A stretch of DNA of 64,000 bases from assembly GCA_949752745.1 (NCBI GenBank), contig OX457031.1, forward strand, positions 53,598,303 to 53,662,302, given 5' to 3'. This DNA is from Protula sp. h YS-2021 (lineage: Eukaryota; Annelida; Polychaeta; Sabellida; Serpulidae). A program made the translations under genes and the position numbers. This document shows, one piece after another, positions 1-11,956 of the stretch (position 1 is its first letter; the number at the start of each line of letters is the position of its first letter). The notes below the pieces were generated by a model. That model did no database searches, was not told the origin of the DNA, and worked only from the letters and a program-made list of their open reading frames with translations.

Positions 1-1595
1 CATATGTTCTAAGGGGTCTAGGACATAAATCCCCCGCGCGCATAACTCCCCGTGTCAAAACCCCCCGATCGGACCAACCCCCCCCCCCCCCCCCCCCTCA
101 ACCTAATTAAAATGCCAATATAATATGTCTAATTTAAACACTCGTTTATTGCATCATGATTTTACAATTTGAGATGTAGTTCATTTGTAAAACATTCCGG
201 ACATCGAATGGCCATTAGGCGTAACGACTCTGTGCGGGTGAAAGTAAAATATACCGATTTTCAGCAGCCGATCATTTTTCAAATTGGTATCTCTGTAGGG
301 CTCTCAAATAAAGAAAACTGACTCCAGGAAGCCAGTGGTTTTTGATAGTCACATGCCTTAGCGTACTGATTGGCCTCTGCAGTAATATCGTCTACTTCGG
401 ACAACATTAATTGCAGTTGGCTGTATAATTGTAATTCAGCCAACAATGGGGGGCTCCTGTGGTTTATTAGGCCCCAACCCTTCGGATTCGGGCCTATAGG
501 TTTAGCGTGTCCGTCCGTCTGTCCGTCATCGCTGTATACCCCTATGAATTTGGGGGGCGGTTGGGGCCCGCTTGTGTTTCACAAATACTTACTTGTAAAT
601 AACAGGAATTCGAACTTCAGATGTTTTAATTGCAATCGATAAACAGACTAGATGACAAGGGTGTAGAGTAAGGTGGGGCAAGAGGCCCCTTTAAGCGCCA
701 TTTTGCTATAAAATTTTATTGAGTTGAGATATGTTCCTTATCTTTTGGTTGGTGTTTAACCTCAAATCCCTCTACCTCCACAAAAGTGAATCAGTTATTA
801 AAACTTTTTACTTTTCATGAAAAACCGAATAAAATTTTTTGCCCTTAGTGGACCTTTTGCCCCATAACTGTGCTAATCATAAAGTAACGATTACAGAATA
901 TCAGAGGCTACTTAAAAGTTAAAATATAATTGTTGGAGTGGGGAGGGGAGGGGGGGTTGGTCCTCTCCATATGTGGGGGGGGGGGGGGGGGGGGTTGGCA
1001 TGGGGGGTTATGCGCGGAGTGTTCGGTCATGGGGGGGGGGGGGGGTTGGTCCCGGGGGGTTCTGTCCGGAACCCGTTCTAAGGCACGAATCCTAAATACC
1101 AGTCCCGATTATTCAAACATTTACAGAAAGTTCATGCCCAATATACCCTTTTTGTAACACGGGCACGATTTGTAATGGGCTATATATCTTTCATTTCTTT
1201 GTTAAAGTGCCGAGAAGTTACCTTTGGCACTCACCTGTGAAATGTTTGTTTACATTCGGGCCTTTAAATGTCATGGGACTAAAGTGACCAGAAATTTACA
1301 TAAAGGAGTTCTACATTATCTGTAAAATATATACTAAAATAGTTCATTGATGCAAAATTAGATACACATTTATTTTGTACACCCACAATATTTAACTTCT
1401 AATTTCGTTTATTAGTCGCGCGCTACGCGACGGCGGGGAACTAGTAAACGAAATTGAATTCGGGCCCGTCCGTCTGTCCGACTGTCAACATTTGGCGTAG
1501 AATGTCGTTTCTGCGACAGATATCAAGAACTACTGGAGGGATTTCATTTAAACCTTGCACATGCATAGAATAAGGGTTCTAGTTGTGCACCTGGG
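1..1595. other. Non-coding, repeat-bearing left edge
   Basis: No gene can be supported here. The stretch holds a poly-C run near 79-97 and poly-G runs near 945-1045. It has two copies of a dispersed repeat marked by a CCGTCCGTCTGTCC word (about 509-527 and 1466-1482). A short perfect hairpin (8-bp stem 416-423/437-444) is also present. The short open frames overlap homopolymers and look accidental. Confidence 0.6.
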
Positions 1596-1597
1596 TA
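1525..1597. repeat. Dispersed repeat, copy flanking the hAT element on the left
   Basis: This ~73-bp segment (CTGGAGGGATTTCATTTAAA and following) recurs at 4344-4416 on the other side of the hAT element with about ten differences. The two copies are in the same orientation. Confidence 0.7.
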
Positions 1598-4312
1598 GTG
1601 GTGGAATTCGAATCCTAAAACAGGGTTCGAATATTCGAAAATATTTTCGAATATTATTCGAATATTAATCGAATATTGGCATGTTTTTGCAAATTGTTGT
1701 TTTCTTCTACGAGAAATATTTACGGATGATGTTTTATTATGAAACGTCTTTTATTTATTCTAAAATTCATACATTTGATAAATTTCCTTGCAATTTCAAC
1801 AATTCTTAACTATTTTATTCCGTAATTTACAAAACGTACAAGCATTATACTTGAATATTGTGTGAAAAATAAAACAATAAATTTATATATATATAATTGT
1901 AATACTATCTGATTATCTTTTTTACTTTCAAAATGGCACATTCAATGAGTCTGTTTTCGTTCAAATGTAAAACAAAAATGAAAATTTTGCTGTATCAATC
2001 AACACCTACATTTAAGACGATTAACAAAAATTCAGTTGCAAGTAATTCTTAATGTTACATATCCGGAATCTACAGAGTTATTCAGAAACATAAAATTATT
2101 TTGATTAACTATGTTAAAATGAAAAATTTCTTGTTTTTAATACGTCAAATAATTTTATGCTTGTCTTTGACTTCACGATATAGCACATAATATCTCTACT
2201 ATAATTTGTGCTGAGTTTAAACAAAACTCCGAATATAATCCTGCGAACTTTTAAACTTTTTAAGTAACAATGCTCTTAACTAGGATTTGTAAAACGGTCA
2301 TTGTTAATGAATATTTCGTTTGCACCAGGAAGGCTGTTGCGCGAGACCAAGATACGTATTTGTATACGCTTTCTATGTATTCTTGTTCGAGAGCATAAGT
2401 AAATTCACATTCAGTTGTGATCTCTTTTTTGTAACGATGCTTCCTGCCAGGCTAAATATTCTTTCAGCAGGCACTGATGTTGCAGGTATGGCTAGTATTT
2501 TCTTCGCAACAGTCGATATCAATGGGTGTTTTGTATGATTTTCACGCCACTCAGAGGACATAAGTTAGTGTCTATCTGTGCTTCAGACAAGTATTGTGCT
2601 ATTTCAATTTCAATTATTTCGCTTTTAGTAGGCGTCTAATCAGAGCATTGAATGATGTCATTAAACATGTAAGTTTTACGTGCTTTCGGTTCTGGAGCAG
2701 CTAGTTCAGCATCCTGCGCTGCCTCATCCGGGAGGCATGGCAAAGGTTGCGCATTTTTTCGACTTGGGGTTTTGGAGTTCGAGCTTCGTATGCATGCAAT
2801 GCCAGTGTTTGCTCAATTATGCGCGAAAGTATGTCAACTGTGCTATTCCATCTTGTTTTGACGTCAGCGATGAGCCTGTGGTTCTTTAAGTCGTTGTGTA
2901 AAAGAACCTTCTGCTTCTGTTGCAAGAGCTCCTATGCGTGTGAGCTGTGATGGAAACATGTTACTAAATTCCGACCTTTTTTAACTAGCCGTAGCACTTC
3001 CTGGAGGCCATATCGAACAACTAAATTCAGGTTATTTCTCATATAGCTGAGCCGTGTCCATTCAAGGAGTCGGAAAGCTTCTACCTCATTCGTGGCGTTA
3101 TCTGTCACAGCAGCACGTATGATGAAAACCCAATATAAAATAAATTATATATAAAATATATAAAATATAAAAAAAGACGATTATATATCCAAAAATGTAG
3201 CAACTCTTGCAAACGTGCCGATTTCATCATCTACAGCCACCCCCCTTGGACCCTGATAAAATATGGTCATCATGACAGCAATGCAAAAATATAATACTTA
3301 TCTAGTTAGTTAAGGTGACTAGCGGGAAGGAGAGTTCGGCGGAGGAGGGGGGGGGGTCAGACAGGAGGGACGGCTAGTCATCAAGAGTTATTTAATAGGT
3401 CTTTTTAAGAGTTTGAATACTTTTTCGAGGGCATCGATGTGAAGGTATTGTCGTATGGAGAGCAAATTTATGGGTCCAGTTATCTTGGATTAAAAATTCA
3501 AAGAAAACTGGCCAAGTATTGAGTTGAAGAACGGGTAGCTATTTAGCGAAGATCATTAATAAGCTCTTAAAGTTGACTTTAAATAAACCTTTACACTTTG
3601 AAACCGAAAAAAAATTACGAAAAACTGAAGCTGAGACATAAGAAATATTACGCTATTTGATGCTACATGCCATTATCTATAAAATATATAAAAACTTTAC
3701 CTCTTTGCGAGATAGTTTGGTTGAAATATTCAATAAATCCAACTTTTTTCATGCATCATTTTACTTTTTTTTTTTACAAAATGGCTGCCACTTGTAGAAT
3801 CTACGCATGCATAATTAATGAGCAAAAGAGCAATTTGATTGGCTTAGAGAGATCACGTAATACATCGAGAGACTTCGTGTCTCTTTCTCGTTTACAGCGT
3901 GTGTCGATCGTGGCAATAACAAGTTCTAGCTCACTGGAAAACGCGCCGTACGTTCCACGAACATAGGGATTAAAATGCTTTACTGTATGCTGTGCTTGCA
4001 GATCTCAAGGGATCCCCTTGGATATTTTTATTTTCCTATGAAATAGTTCTTTTAGATAAAACTCGATTCCAAGCATGCATTACCGTATGCATGCATGCGT
4101 GGCATAATATGTACATATATGATTCGTTTGTTGATTAAAAATTGTCGTTTTATTTGATACAAGTCTTGCATAGCTTCAAAATGAATTGGCGTCACTGGTT
4201 TAGTCAAATAGTGAAGAAAATTAAGTACAAAGTTTTCGAATATTCGAACCCTATTTTAGGGTTCGAACCCTGTCAAAACGAATCGAATATTCGAATGTAA
4301 GGCACACCACTA
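1596..4312. mobile_element. hAT-family DNA transposon, decayed
   Basis: The left end begins TAGTGGTG and the right end is its reverse complement (CACCACTA, 4305-4312), an 8-bp terminal inverted repeat. Just inside both ends lies AT-rich sequence built of TTCGAATATTCGA-like palindromes. A broken hAT transposase sits inside on the minus strand. No clean 8-bp target duplication is visible; the flanking octamers differ. Both outer flanks instead carry related copies of a ~75-bp host repeat (1525-1597 and 4344-4416). Confidence 0.6.
2373..3120 (-). pseudogene. hAT transposase (ZBED-like), C-terminal half, broken
   Basis: Read on the minus strand, three stretches in different frames line up with the second half of a hAT/ZBED transposase. 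The first (about 2935-3120) has AVTDNATNE and an EW..L motif of the catalytic RNase H-like core. The second (2701-2925) has DVKTRWNST, the conserved TRWNS block. The third (2373-2561) has the C-terminal dimerisation signature with PATSVPAERIFS. A stop near 2935 and frame changes between blocks make it non-functional. The family's N-terminal BED finger was not recognised. hAT assignment is solid from these blocks; subfamily is not resolved. Confidence 0.8.
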
Positions 4313-4343
4313 GTGGATAGGGTGTGGTTTCCGCGGCAGATCT

Positions 4344-4416
4344 CAAGATCCACTGGAGGGATTTCATTTAAACCTTGCAGTGGCATAGAATAAGGCTTGT
4401 AGTTGTGCACCTGGGT
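4344..4416. repeat. Dispersed repeat, copy flanking the hAT element on the right
   Basis: Same-orientation partner of 1525-1597. Homology extends upstream to about 4325, where a TTTC(T/C)GCG(A/G)CAGAT word is shared. Confidence 0.7.
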
Positions 4417-4519
4417 ATAGGTTTCACCGTCGGCGGAAAAATTGGTTCTACAGACTTCGTCGAAAATTAATTTCCTATGATTGCAAGCGGCTTAGTCAGA
4501 TCTCGAAATGTCTTGAAAT

Positions 4520-4570
4520 CTAGTCATTGCACGCCGGCGGGGGACTTAGTCAGTTTTACTGACATACTTG
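4520..4570. repeat. Dispersed repeat with GTCAGT..ACTGAC palindrome
   Basis: An inverted copy is at 26479-26526. Both carry a CGCCGGCGGGGG block next to a small GTCAGT/ACTGAC hairpin. A weaker relative with CCCGGCGGGGGAC is near 28010. Confidence 0.6.
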
Positions 4571-4686
4571 TTCTTTTTAGCCTAGCTTACGTTACACGTA
4601 AGCTGGGGTATTCCTATCGGTCTGCGGATGGCGTCCGTTAGTTAGTTATTAAGTTAGTTAGTTAGTTCGCTGTAAACTTTGTTTCA

Positions 4687-5706
4687 AAATGCATCTGCTC
4701 CTACAATTTTGATCCGATGTCATTTATTTTTGGTGTGAGGCACCCCTAAGGGGTCGTGCATGCGGCTTGTGCTTTTCTAGTCGATCGAGTGATTTTTTAA
4801 TTTTTGTGGATTTTTTTAAGCAAAAATTTTGAAAAAAAAATGCATCTACTCCTACAATTTTGATTCGATGTCATTTATTTTTTGGTGTGAGGCATTCCTA
4901 AGCGGTCGTGCATACGGTTTGTGCTTTTTTAGTCGATCGGGTGATTTTTGAATTTTGGGGGATTTTTTTAAAGAAATTTTAAAATGTATCTCCTCTTACA
5001 TTTTTGACACGATGTCACTTATTATTGATATGAGGCACCCCTAAAAAGTCGTGCATACGGCTTGTGCTTTTTTAGTTTGTATTTTGGGGGAATTTTTTAA
5101 GCAAAAATTTCGAAAATAATTCAAAATGCATCTACCCCTACAATTTTGAACCGATTTCTTTCTTTTTTTTTTTTTTTTGTTTGGTTCGAGGCATCCCTAA
5201 GGGGTTGAGCATACGACTTGCGCTTTTTAGTCGATCCGACAATTTCTGTATTTTTTGCTAATTTTTTAAGAAAAACTTCAAAATGCATTTCCTCCTACAG
5301 TTTTTATCCGATTTCATTTATTTTTGCTATGAGGCATCCTTAGTTGGGTCTCGCATACGGCTTGTGCTATTTGACTCGACTTGGGAATTTTTGATTTCGG
5401 GGGGAATTTTTGATGAAAATACCTCAAAATGCATTTTCTCCTGCAGTTTTGATCAAACATCATTTATTTTGGGGCTGAGGCATGCTTAGGGTGTCGTGAA
5501 TATGGCGTGTCTTTTTCAGTCGGTCAGAGAATTTTTGAAGAAAAAAATTCGAAATGCATTTCCTCCTACAGTTTTTATCAAATTTCATTTGTTTTCGATA
5601 TGAGCCGTCTCTAGGGGGTCATGCATACGGCTTGTGCTTTTTGAGTGAATTGGAAAACTTGAATTTTTTTCGGAATTTTTGAAAAAATATTAAATGAATC
5701 TCCTCC
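4687..5706. repeat. Degenerate ~142-bp tandem repeat, about 8 units
   Basis: Units begin with AAAATGCATCT.CTCCTACA at about 4687, 4838, 4980, 5122, 5280, 5426, 5550 and 5690. Each goes on with GATGTCATTTA-like, TGAGGCA and GTGCATACGGCTTGTGCTTT blocks. Spacing varies from about 120 to 158 bp. No coding potential is seen. The last unit breaks off after CTCCTACAG, where the 51-bp satellite starts. Confidence 0.85.
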
Positions 5707-7871
5707 TACAGCGCATAAACGCAAGTTAAATGAACTTGCGCAGTAGTCCAAATTAAGTACTGCGCATCGATGCAAGTTAAATAAACATGCGCATTGGTCC
5801 GAAATGTGAACCGCGCATCGACGGAAGATAAATAAAGATGCGAACTGGTCCATAATAAGCACCGCGCATCAACGCAAGTTAAATAAACATGCGCACTGGT
5901 CGAAAAAAGAACTACGCGTCGACGTAAGTTGAATAGACATGCGCAGTGGTCCGAAATGCGAACCGCGCATCGGCGCAGCCTAAAAAAAAACATGCGCACT
6001 GGTCCGAAATGCGAACCGCACATCGAGGCAAATTAAATAAACATGCACACTGGTCCGAAATGCGAACCACGCATCAACGCAAGTAAAATAAATATGCGCA
6101 CTGGTCTGAAATGAGAACCACGCATCAACACAAGTTAAATAAACATGGGCAATGGCCTGAAATGCGAACCGCACATCGACGGAAGTTAAATAAACATGCG
6201 ATCCGGTCCAAAATAAGCACCGCACATCAACGCAAGTTAAACAAACATGCGCACTTGTCCGAAAAAAACAACCACGCATCGACTCAAATTGAATAGACAT
6301 GCGCAGTGGTCTGAAATGAGAACCGCGCATCAACGGAGGTTAAATAAACATGCGCAGTGGTCCGAAGAAAGAACCATGAATCGACGCAAGTTGAATAGAC
6401 ATAAGAGTCGGGCATCGACGGGACTTAAATAAACATGCGTTCTGGTCCGAAATGCAAATCGCGCGTCAACACAAGTTAAATGAACCTGCTCACTGGTCCC
6501 AAAATGGGAACTGCGCATCAACGCAACCTAAAGAAACAGGTATACTGGTCCGAAATGCGAACCGAATTTCAACGCAAATTAAATAAACATGCACACTGGT
6601 CCGAACTGCGAACCGCACATAAGCGTAAGTTAAATAAACATTTGCACCGGTCCAAAATAAGTACCAATCATCAACACAACTTAAATAAACATGCGCACTG
6701 GTCCAGAATAAGAACCGCGCATCATCTCAAGTTAAAGAAATATGCGCATTGGCCTGAAATAAGAACCGCGCATCGACGCACGTTAAATAAATATACGCAG
6801 TGGTTCGAAATGCGAACCACGCGCCAACTTAAGTTATTTGCACTGGTCCAAAATAAGCACCGCGCACTAACGCAAGTTAAATAAACATGCGCACTCCTCC
6901 GAAATTCGAACCGCGCATCAACGCAAGTTAAATAAACATGCGCAGTGGTTCGAAATGCGTACCACGCTCCAACGCAAGTTAAATAAACATGCGCACTGGT
7001 CCAAAATAAGCACTGCGCATCAATGCAAATTAAATAAACATGCGCACTGGTCCGAAATTCGAACCGCGCATTAACGCAAGTTAAATAAACACGCGCACTT
7101 CTCCGAAATGTGAACCACGCTCCAACGCAAGTTAAATGGTCCAAAATAAGCACTGCGCATCAACGCAAGTTAAATAAACATGCGCACCGGTCCGAAATTC
7201 GAACCGCGCATTAATGCAAGTTAAATAAACATGCGTAATGGTCCGAAATTGGAACTGCTCATCAACGCAAGTTGAATAAACATGCACACTGGTCCAAAAT
7301 GCAAACCGCGCACCAACGCAAAATAAATAAACATAGGCACACGTCCAAAATAAGAACCGTGCATCAAGGCAAGTTAAATGAACATGCAAACTGGTCCGAA
7401 ATGCGAACCGCGCATCAAGGCAACCTAAGGTAACTTGGGCTGTCCGAAATAAGTACCGCTCATCAATGCAAGTAAAATAAACATGCGCATTGGTATGGAA
7501 TAAGAACCGCACATCAACACAAGGTAAATAAACATGCGCACTAATCCGAAATAAGAACCGCGCATCAACACAAGGTAAAAAAAATAAACATGCGCACTCA
7601 TCCGAAATAAGAACCGCCCATCAACACAATGTAAATAAAGATGCGCATTGATCCGAAATAAGAACCGCACATCCACAAAAGGTGAAAAAAACATGGGCGC
7701 TCGTCCGAAATGCGAACCGCACATCAACGCAAATTAAATAAACATGTGCACTTTTCCAAAATGGGAGCCGCGCATCTACGCAAAATTAAATAAATATGCG
7801 CACTTGTCGTAATAAGAACCGCGTATCAAGGCAAGTTACATAAATATGCGCACTGGTCCGAAATGCGAGCG
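5707..7871. repeat. 51-bp satellite array, about 42 units
   Basis: The unit reads roughly GCGCATCAACGCAAGTTAAA followed by TAAACATGCGCACTGGTCC and GAAATGCGAACC. The period is 51 bp, a multiple of three, so long open frames appear on both strands as 17-residue repeats. They are broken by occasional stops and have no distinct start, so I treat them as a by-product of the period. Units differ by point changes. A few are shortened, for example near 6835 and 7135. Confidence 0.95.
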
Positions 7872-8385
7872 TTGTTTGAAGGTATCTATGGCAGACTATC
7901 CAGTCTACCAGAGATACCGAAAATCTGTTTCCCATTTTTCTTGGAAAGAAATCTTTGGATGCATTTATCGGTCTATGTTCTGGTCCGGTGCTAAATTAAT
8001 TATTGAGTTAGCTCTTTGCCGTCTCATCTTTTGAAGCCTAATTTTTCAGGAAAATTCCCTTGCTCATGCACGCTGGAATTGGTCTTATCGCTTTTCGTAA
8101 GCTGGGACTTTGTCCTTGGACAAACTTGTTGAAATATCAATTCAAAAGTATTTTAGTGGGTAATTGCAAAAAATATTGTTACTTTTTCATGTAATAAACT
8201 ATGCTTCATGTATACAAACAAATGTTAATTATTGCGGGAGATTTGTTGTTATTTCCGTACTGTTTTCTTCAAAAGAACAGAGCGTAACACAGAAGTTGTA
8301 TATCATTACCGTTGTACTTTGAGAACCTTTAGCAAATGCTAATAAAGACTTGTGGGTCATTGAGTCTCGGTTGACTTGTATATCG
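7872..8385. other. Intergenic, nothing recognised
   Basis: Single-copy-looking AT-rich sequence between the 51-bp array and a short transposon. No gene or regulatory site can be supported. Confidence 0.5.
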
Positions 8386-9224
8386 CAGTGTTGCCACATC
8401 ATCCTTTTTTTAAAGGATTATCTTTTTTTTTTTAAAGAGCCTGATTTTATCCTTTTTTTATCCTTAAATACTTTTTTTATGCTTTTTTTTTTAATTTTCA
8501 TCCTTTTTCATACTTTTTTTTATTTTCATCCTTTTTTTTTATTTTGATACTTTTTTCATTTTTTCGTTCAAAATATTTTTTCCTAATTAGTTATATTTTT
8601 TCAGCTGGAATTTTTTCTCACCCTAGTCATTACCCTTGATTAGGCCATAATATTAACCGCTCTAACACTGTATGTTTATGTAATTTCCAACTATTTTGCA
8701 GCGTCTATGGCTAAAATCAATACATCTGTTGAGAAGGGGTATTTTTTATAGAATTGAAACATATATTTCGTAAACGTAATCAATATCTTATCACACTGTA
8801 AAATATCCATTATTCTAAATGATGTTAAGTGGTTCTTATTTCTTGGATGATTTTGAATAACTTTAATCTATAATTTTGAGTTGCATGTCCCTAGGGACCA
8901 TCGATAAAGTACGTACGCACATTTGTTTTAAATTTCAGACACCCGTATTTGTTTGCACTAAATTGTGACGTCATGGTGGAATTTGACTTTGAAGTTCGCA
9001 TCCAACTACCACCACCCCCCCCCCCCCTTCAACCACCACTTGAACTTTACATATGTAATTTATGGATGGTAATTTATGTAATTGTATGATTTGATTACTT
9101 TAGGATGTATTTTTTAAAGTTTTAAAATTTTCAGCAAAATATGAATTATCCTTTTTTCATACTTTTTTCCCCAAGTTTATCCTTTTTTATCCTTAGTTTT
9201 CTTGATGACTCCGTGGCAACACTG
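8386..9224. mobile_element. Non-autonomous hAT-like MITE, 839 bp
   Basis: Perfect 12-bp terminal inverted repeats CAGTGTTGCCAC / GTGGCAACACTG bound this element. ATATCG occurs directly outside both ends (8380-8385 and 9225-9230) as a short target duplication. Subterminal ATCCTTTTTT motifs are repeated inside each end. There is no transposase. The CAGTGTTGCCAC end is typical of hAT elements, but the duplication is 6 rather than the usual 8 bp, so one end may have mutated. Confidence 0.75.
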
Positions 9225-9740
9225 ATATCGGTATATAGCGAGGATTTGAAGCGGTGCGTGGAAACCTTGTAGCGTGCCGCTTCTTTGAACTAGGCACAAT
9301 GTTCATGGACATTATTGTTTTCTTATAACCATTTGTTTGCATTCATTGTGGACATAGAATAACTCTTCACTAAAAGTCTACAGTCTAAACCTTCGTCATT
9401 TTAGTTAAACATAAAATAAAAATTTGCATTCATGATTAATTTTGCTATTTGACGTTTTTAGACCAGCCTATTATGTTGGGCTAGAATGGTGTGATAGGAG
9501 GGGAATTATTTTCCGCATCAATGAAATGTCCGTTATACAAGCTTTCACCCGCTACCACTCCTTCAGTTTTGCTCGGATTGTTTAGATATTACTCACGAAT
9601 GATCCGGGAGTCGTCAGCTAACAGGCTCTTCCCTTTTTCGATTGTTTGGGCTGGTCCCAATGTCCCTGGGCATTCTGTTAAAGATTACCAGGAATTTGAA
9701 CGTCTGCAACTCGATTTTAATGCCTGGAAAAGTCGCAAGC
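9225..9740 (+). other. Mostly non-coding; one unassigned open frame
   Basis: A plus-strand open frame (9491-9757, 88 codons) covers part of this stretch and ends just inside the following duplication. Its composition is protein-like (RYYSRMIRESS, FERLQLDFNAW), but I recognise no family, no splice context and no neighbour that supports it. Confidence 0.25.
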
Positions 9741-10195
9741 GTTTCAACACCGATTAAAAAAGGGAATTTCTAGGGCTGGTTTGGTAAGTTTTTTAACTTT
9801 CGAATCTACTTTTCTCCTTTAATATAAGCCAATTCGTACTTTCGGGTTGTCAGATGGGCTACATTAGTAAGAAATGATAAGGAAAAACAGCAAAATTCTT
9901 ATTTTCTTTCAATATAAGCACTTTAATTATAATTTACTAAGCCATCGTTCGAATTTTAGCCCTCAGCAGTTTCAACACCGATTAAAAAAGGGAATTTCGA
10001 GGGCTGGTTTGGTAAGTTTTTCACTTTCGAATCTACTTTTTTCCTTTGGTATAAGCCAATGCGTACTTCTTTTTTTTCTGATGGGCTGCAGAGTATGGTA
10101 TGATAAGGACAAACAGCAAGATTCTTATTTTCTTTCAATATAAGCACTTTAATTATAATTTAATAAGCCATCGTTCGAATTTTAGCCCTCAGCAA
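9741..10195. repeat. Tandem duplication, two 228-bp copies
   Basis: The copies start with GTTTCAACACCGATTAAAAA at 9741 and 9969 and stay nearly identical through the CATCGTTCGAATTTTAGCCC block. The middle part (AAGAAATGATAAGG) is related to dispersed repeats near 35,925 and in the hairpin at 45,031. Confidence 0.85.
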
Positions 10196-11956
10196 AATTT
10201 CGCTGAGGCTATTGCTATCGCCATTGCCGTCCGTGGGGTAATAATTAAATACCTTACTTCGTCCGCACATCTTTGCCGTTAAGTTTTCACCCCACAGTTT
10301 TTCAAATTTACATGGTAAAAGAATATGTTGCAGTTGTGCCTGTGCAAGATTTCATAGAGGATCGACAATAAATATCCAATTGGCAGCACTTAAATGATAT
10401 GCTGCGGTTTATTTCCCGAGTATGCACTGTCCGGCTGAGGGCTTTGACTATGTTTAAAAATTATTTTGCATATTATTCTGAATCTTATACACTGCTTGCG
10501 AATATGCTTCTAGTCAAATGTTTTCTTTTCTTTACGAATCAACTTTCAGCTGGCGAAGTACGTGGCTAGGAGAGAGAAAACGAGAGGAGGGAGAGAACGA
10601 GAGGGGATAGAGAGAGAGAGAGAGAGAGAACGAGAGAGAGATAGAACATGTTTATTTTATAGCCAAATGTATCATTTTAAAAATAAATTAATTGTGATTG
10701 ATTTTTAATTAAAAAAAAATCAAATGCCTGTTTCGTCAATGGTATGTGATCAGTGGGATAGTAACTGTTGAATTTCATGACAGTTGCAGTGTTGACCAGA
10801 AACAGTATTTCTTTCTCATTCTCCATAACGAGTCGGGGTTCCTTATTCTCTGCGACGCTCCCACGGGTGTGGCACAATGAAAATGACGTGACCAATGAGA
10901 AAATGGCGCACCCATGACAAAGGGGATAAACGAATTTTAAAAAAAAATAACAGCGTAAAAATGCGAGCGATCAAATAGTACTGAATATAGTACAATTTAT
11001 TACTGTATTTATAAGCAGTGAGTACTCTGGTTTTTAGACCAGTCTACCATGGTCGGGCTGGTCTAAACCGATCTGTTTTGTCAACATATTTGTGAAAGTC
11101 CTCTTTGCCTTCAGACTTGGTCCAGTTGCTTTGTAGTTGTACAGTGATATACACCGGCGATCCAGGTCATGTGACTGAATTACAACGCGTAACAAAACAA
11201 AAAACCTAATGGCGGCTGGCTATAAAAGTGTGACTTGTTCGGATACACTTTTGGCGTACACTACTGTTCTACGCATTTTAGAATCACACCGATTTTAAGC
11301 CATAACTGTGACCCTTTAAAGTTAATAAGGACGATTTATGTGAAATAACATAGAGTTCGAGTTGTTGCAACTGGTGATATGACTGACATCATAGGAAACA
11401 ATTCGTAAGTTGGTACTTACACCGGGACGCTTCCCACTTCTTTCGGTAGAGCTGTATAACAGTAAAACAGCAGTTTTATTCATGAGGTCACATGTGACGA
11501 GCACTGTAAAATTTACATAACTACGCACAGCAGTGTTACGTTTAATCAGATGGCCGTGTATAGAATCAGTTTCAGAACATTTCAGAAATGGCGTTATTGA
11601 GTTATGAATGACAATAAAAAAAGGCGAGAAACAAATCGTCCTTTTACGGGATGAAAACATTACCACGTGCCAATGTTTGTTTTGATTATGTACTTAAAAT
11701 GATATTAAATAAACCCAAGTTGGGACAGTTCTTTCCTTGCCTGTGAGGCGTCATGTCCCAAAAATAGACGTATAAGCAATTTTTAAATAAGATTCTATAC
11801 AAGAATAAGAGTTATAACTAATGAATGTTTATGTATTCCTGACACAACTTTATACATGTACACGTCAACCTCAGAGTTATGGCTAAAATCTGTGTTATTC
11901 TAATATGAAACGGGCTATAGCCGCTCTAGTTACGGAATATACTTATGTTTTTGCAG
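10196..11956. other. Intergenic / possible upstream region of the MAIP1-like cluster
   Basis: No gene is supported. It contains a purine-rich GAGAGA microsatellite around 10,570-10,645. Because the first MAIP1-like exon is entered by a splice acceptor at 11,955-11,956, an upstream exon should lie in or beyond this region, but I could not identify it. Confidence 0.4.

Noticed and set aside
5706..7727. Long open frames on both strands with 17-residue repeats
   Set aside because: They follow from the 51-bp satellite period, appear on both strands and have no consistent start; not called as genes.
11945..11956. ATG at 11,945 as the start of MAIP1-like copy 1
   Set aside because: It lies in the pyrimidine tract of a splice acceptor. 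The two other copies have an acceptor at the equivalent point, so the start is a splice site.
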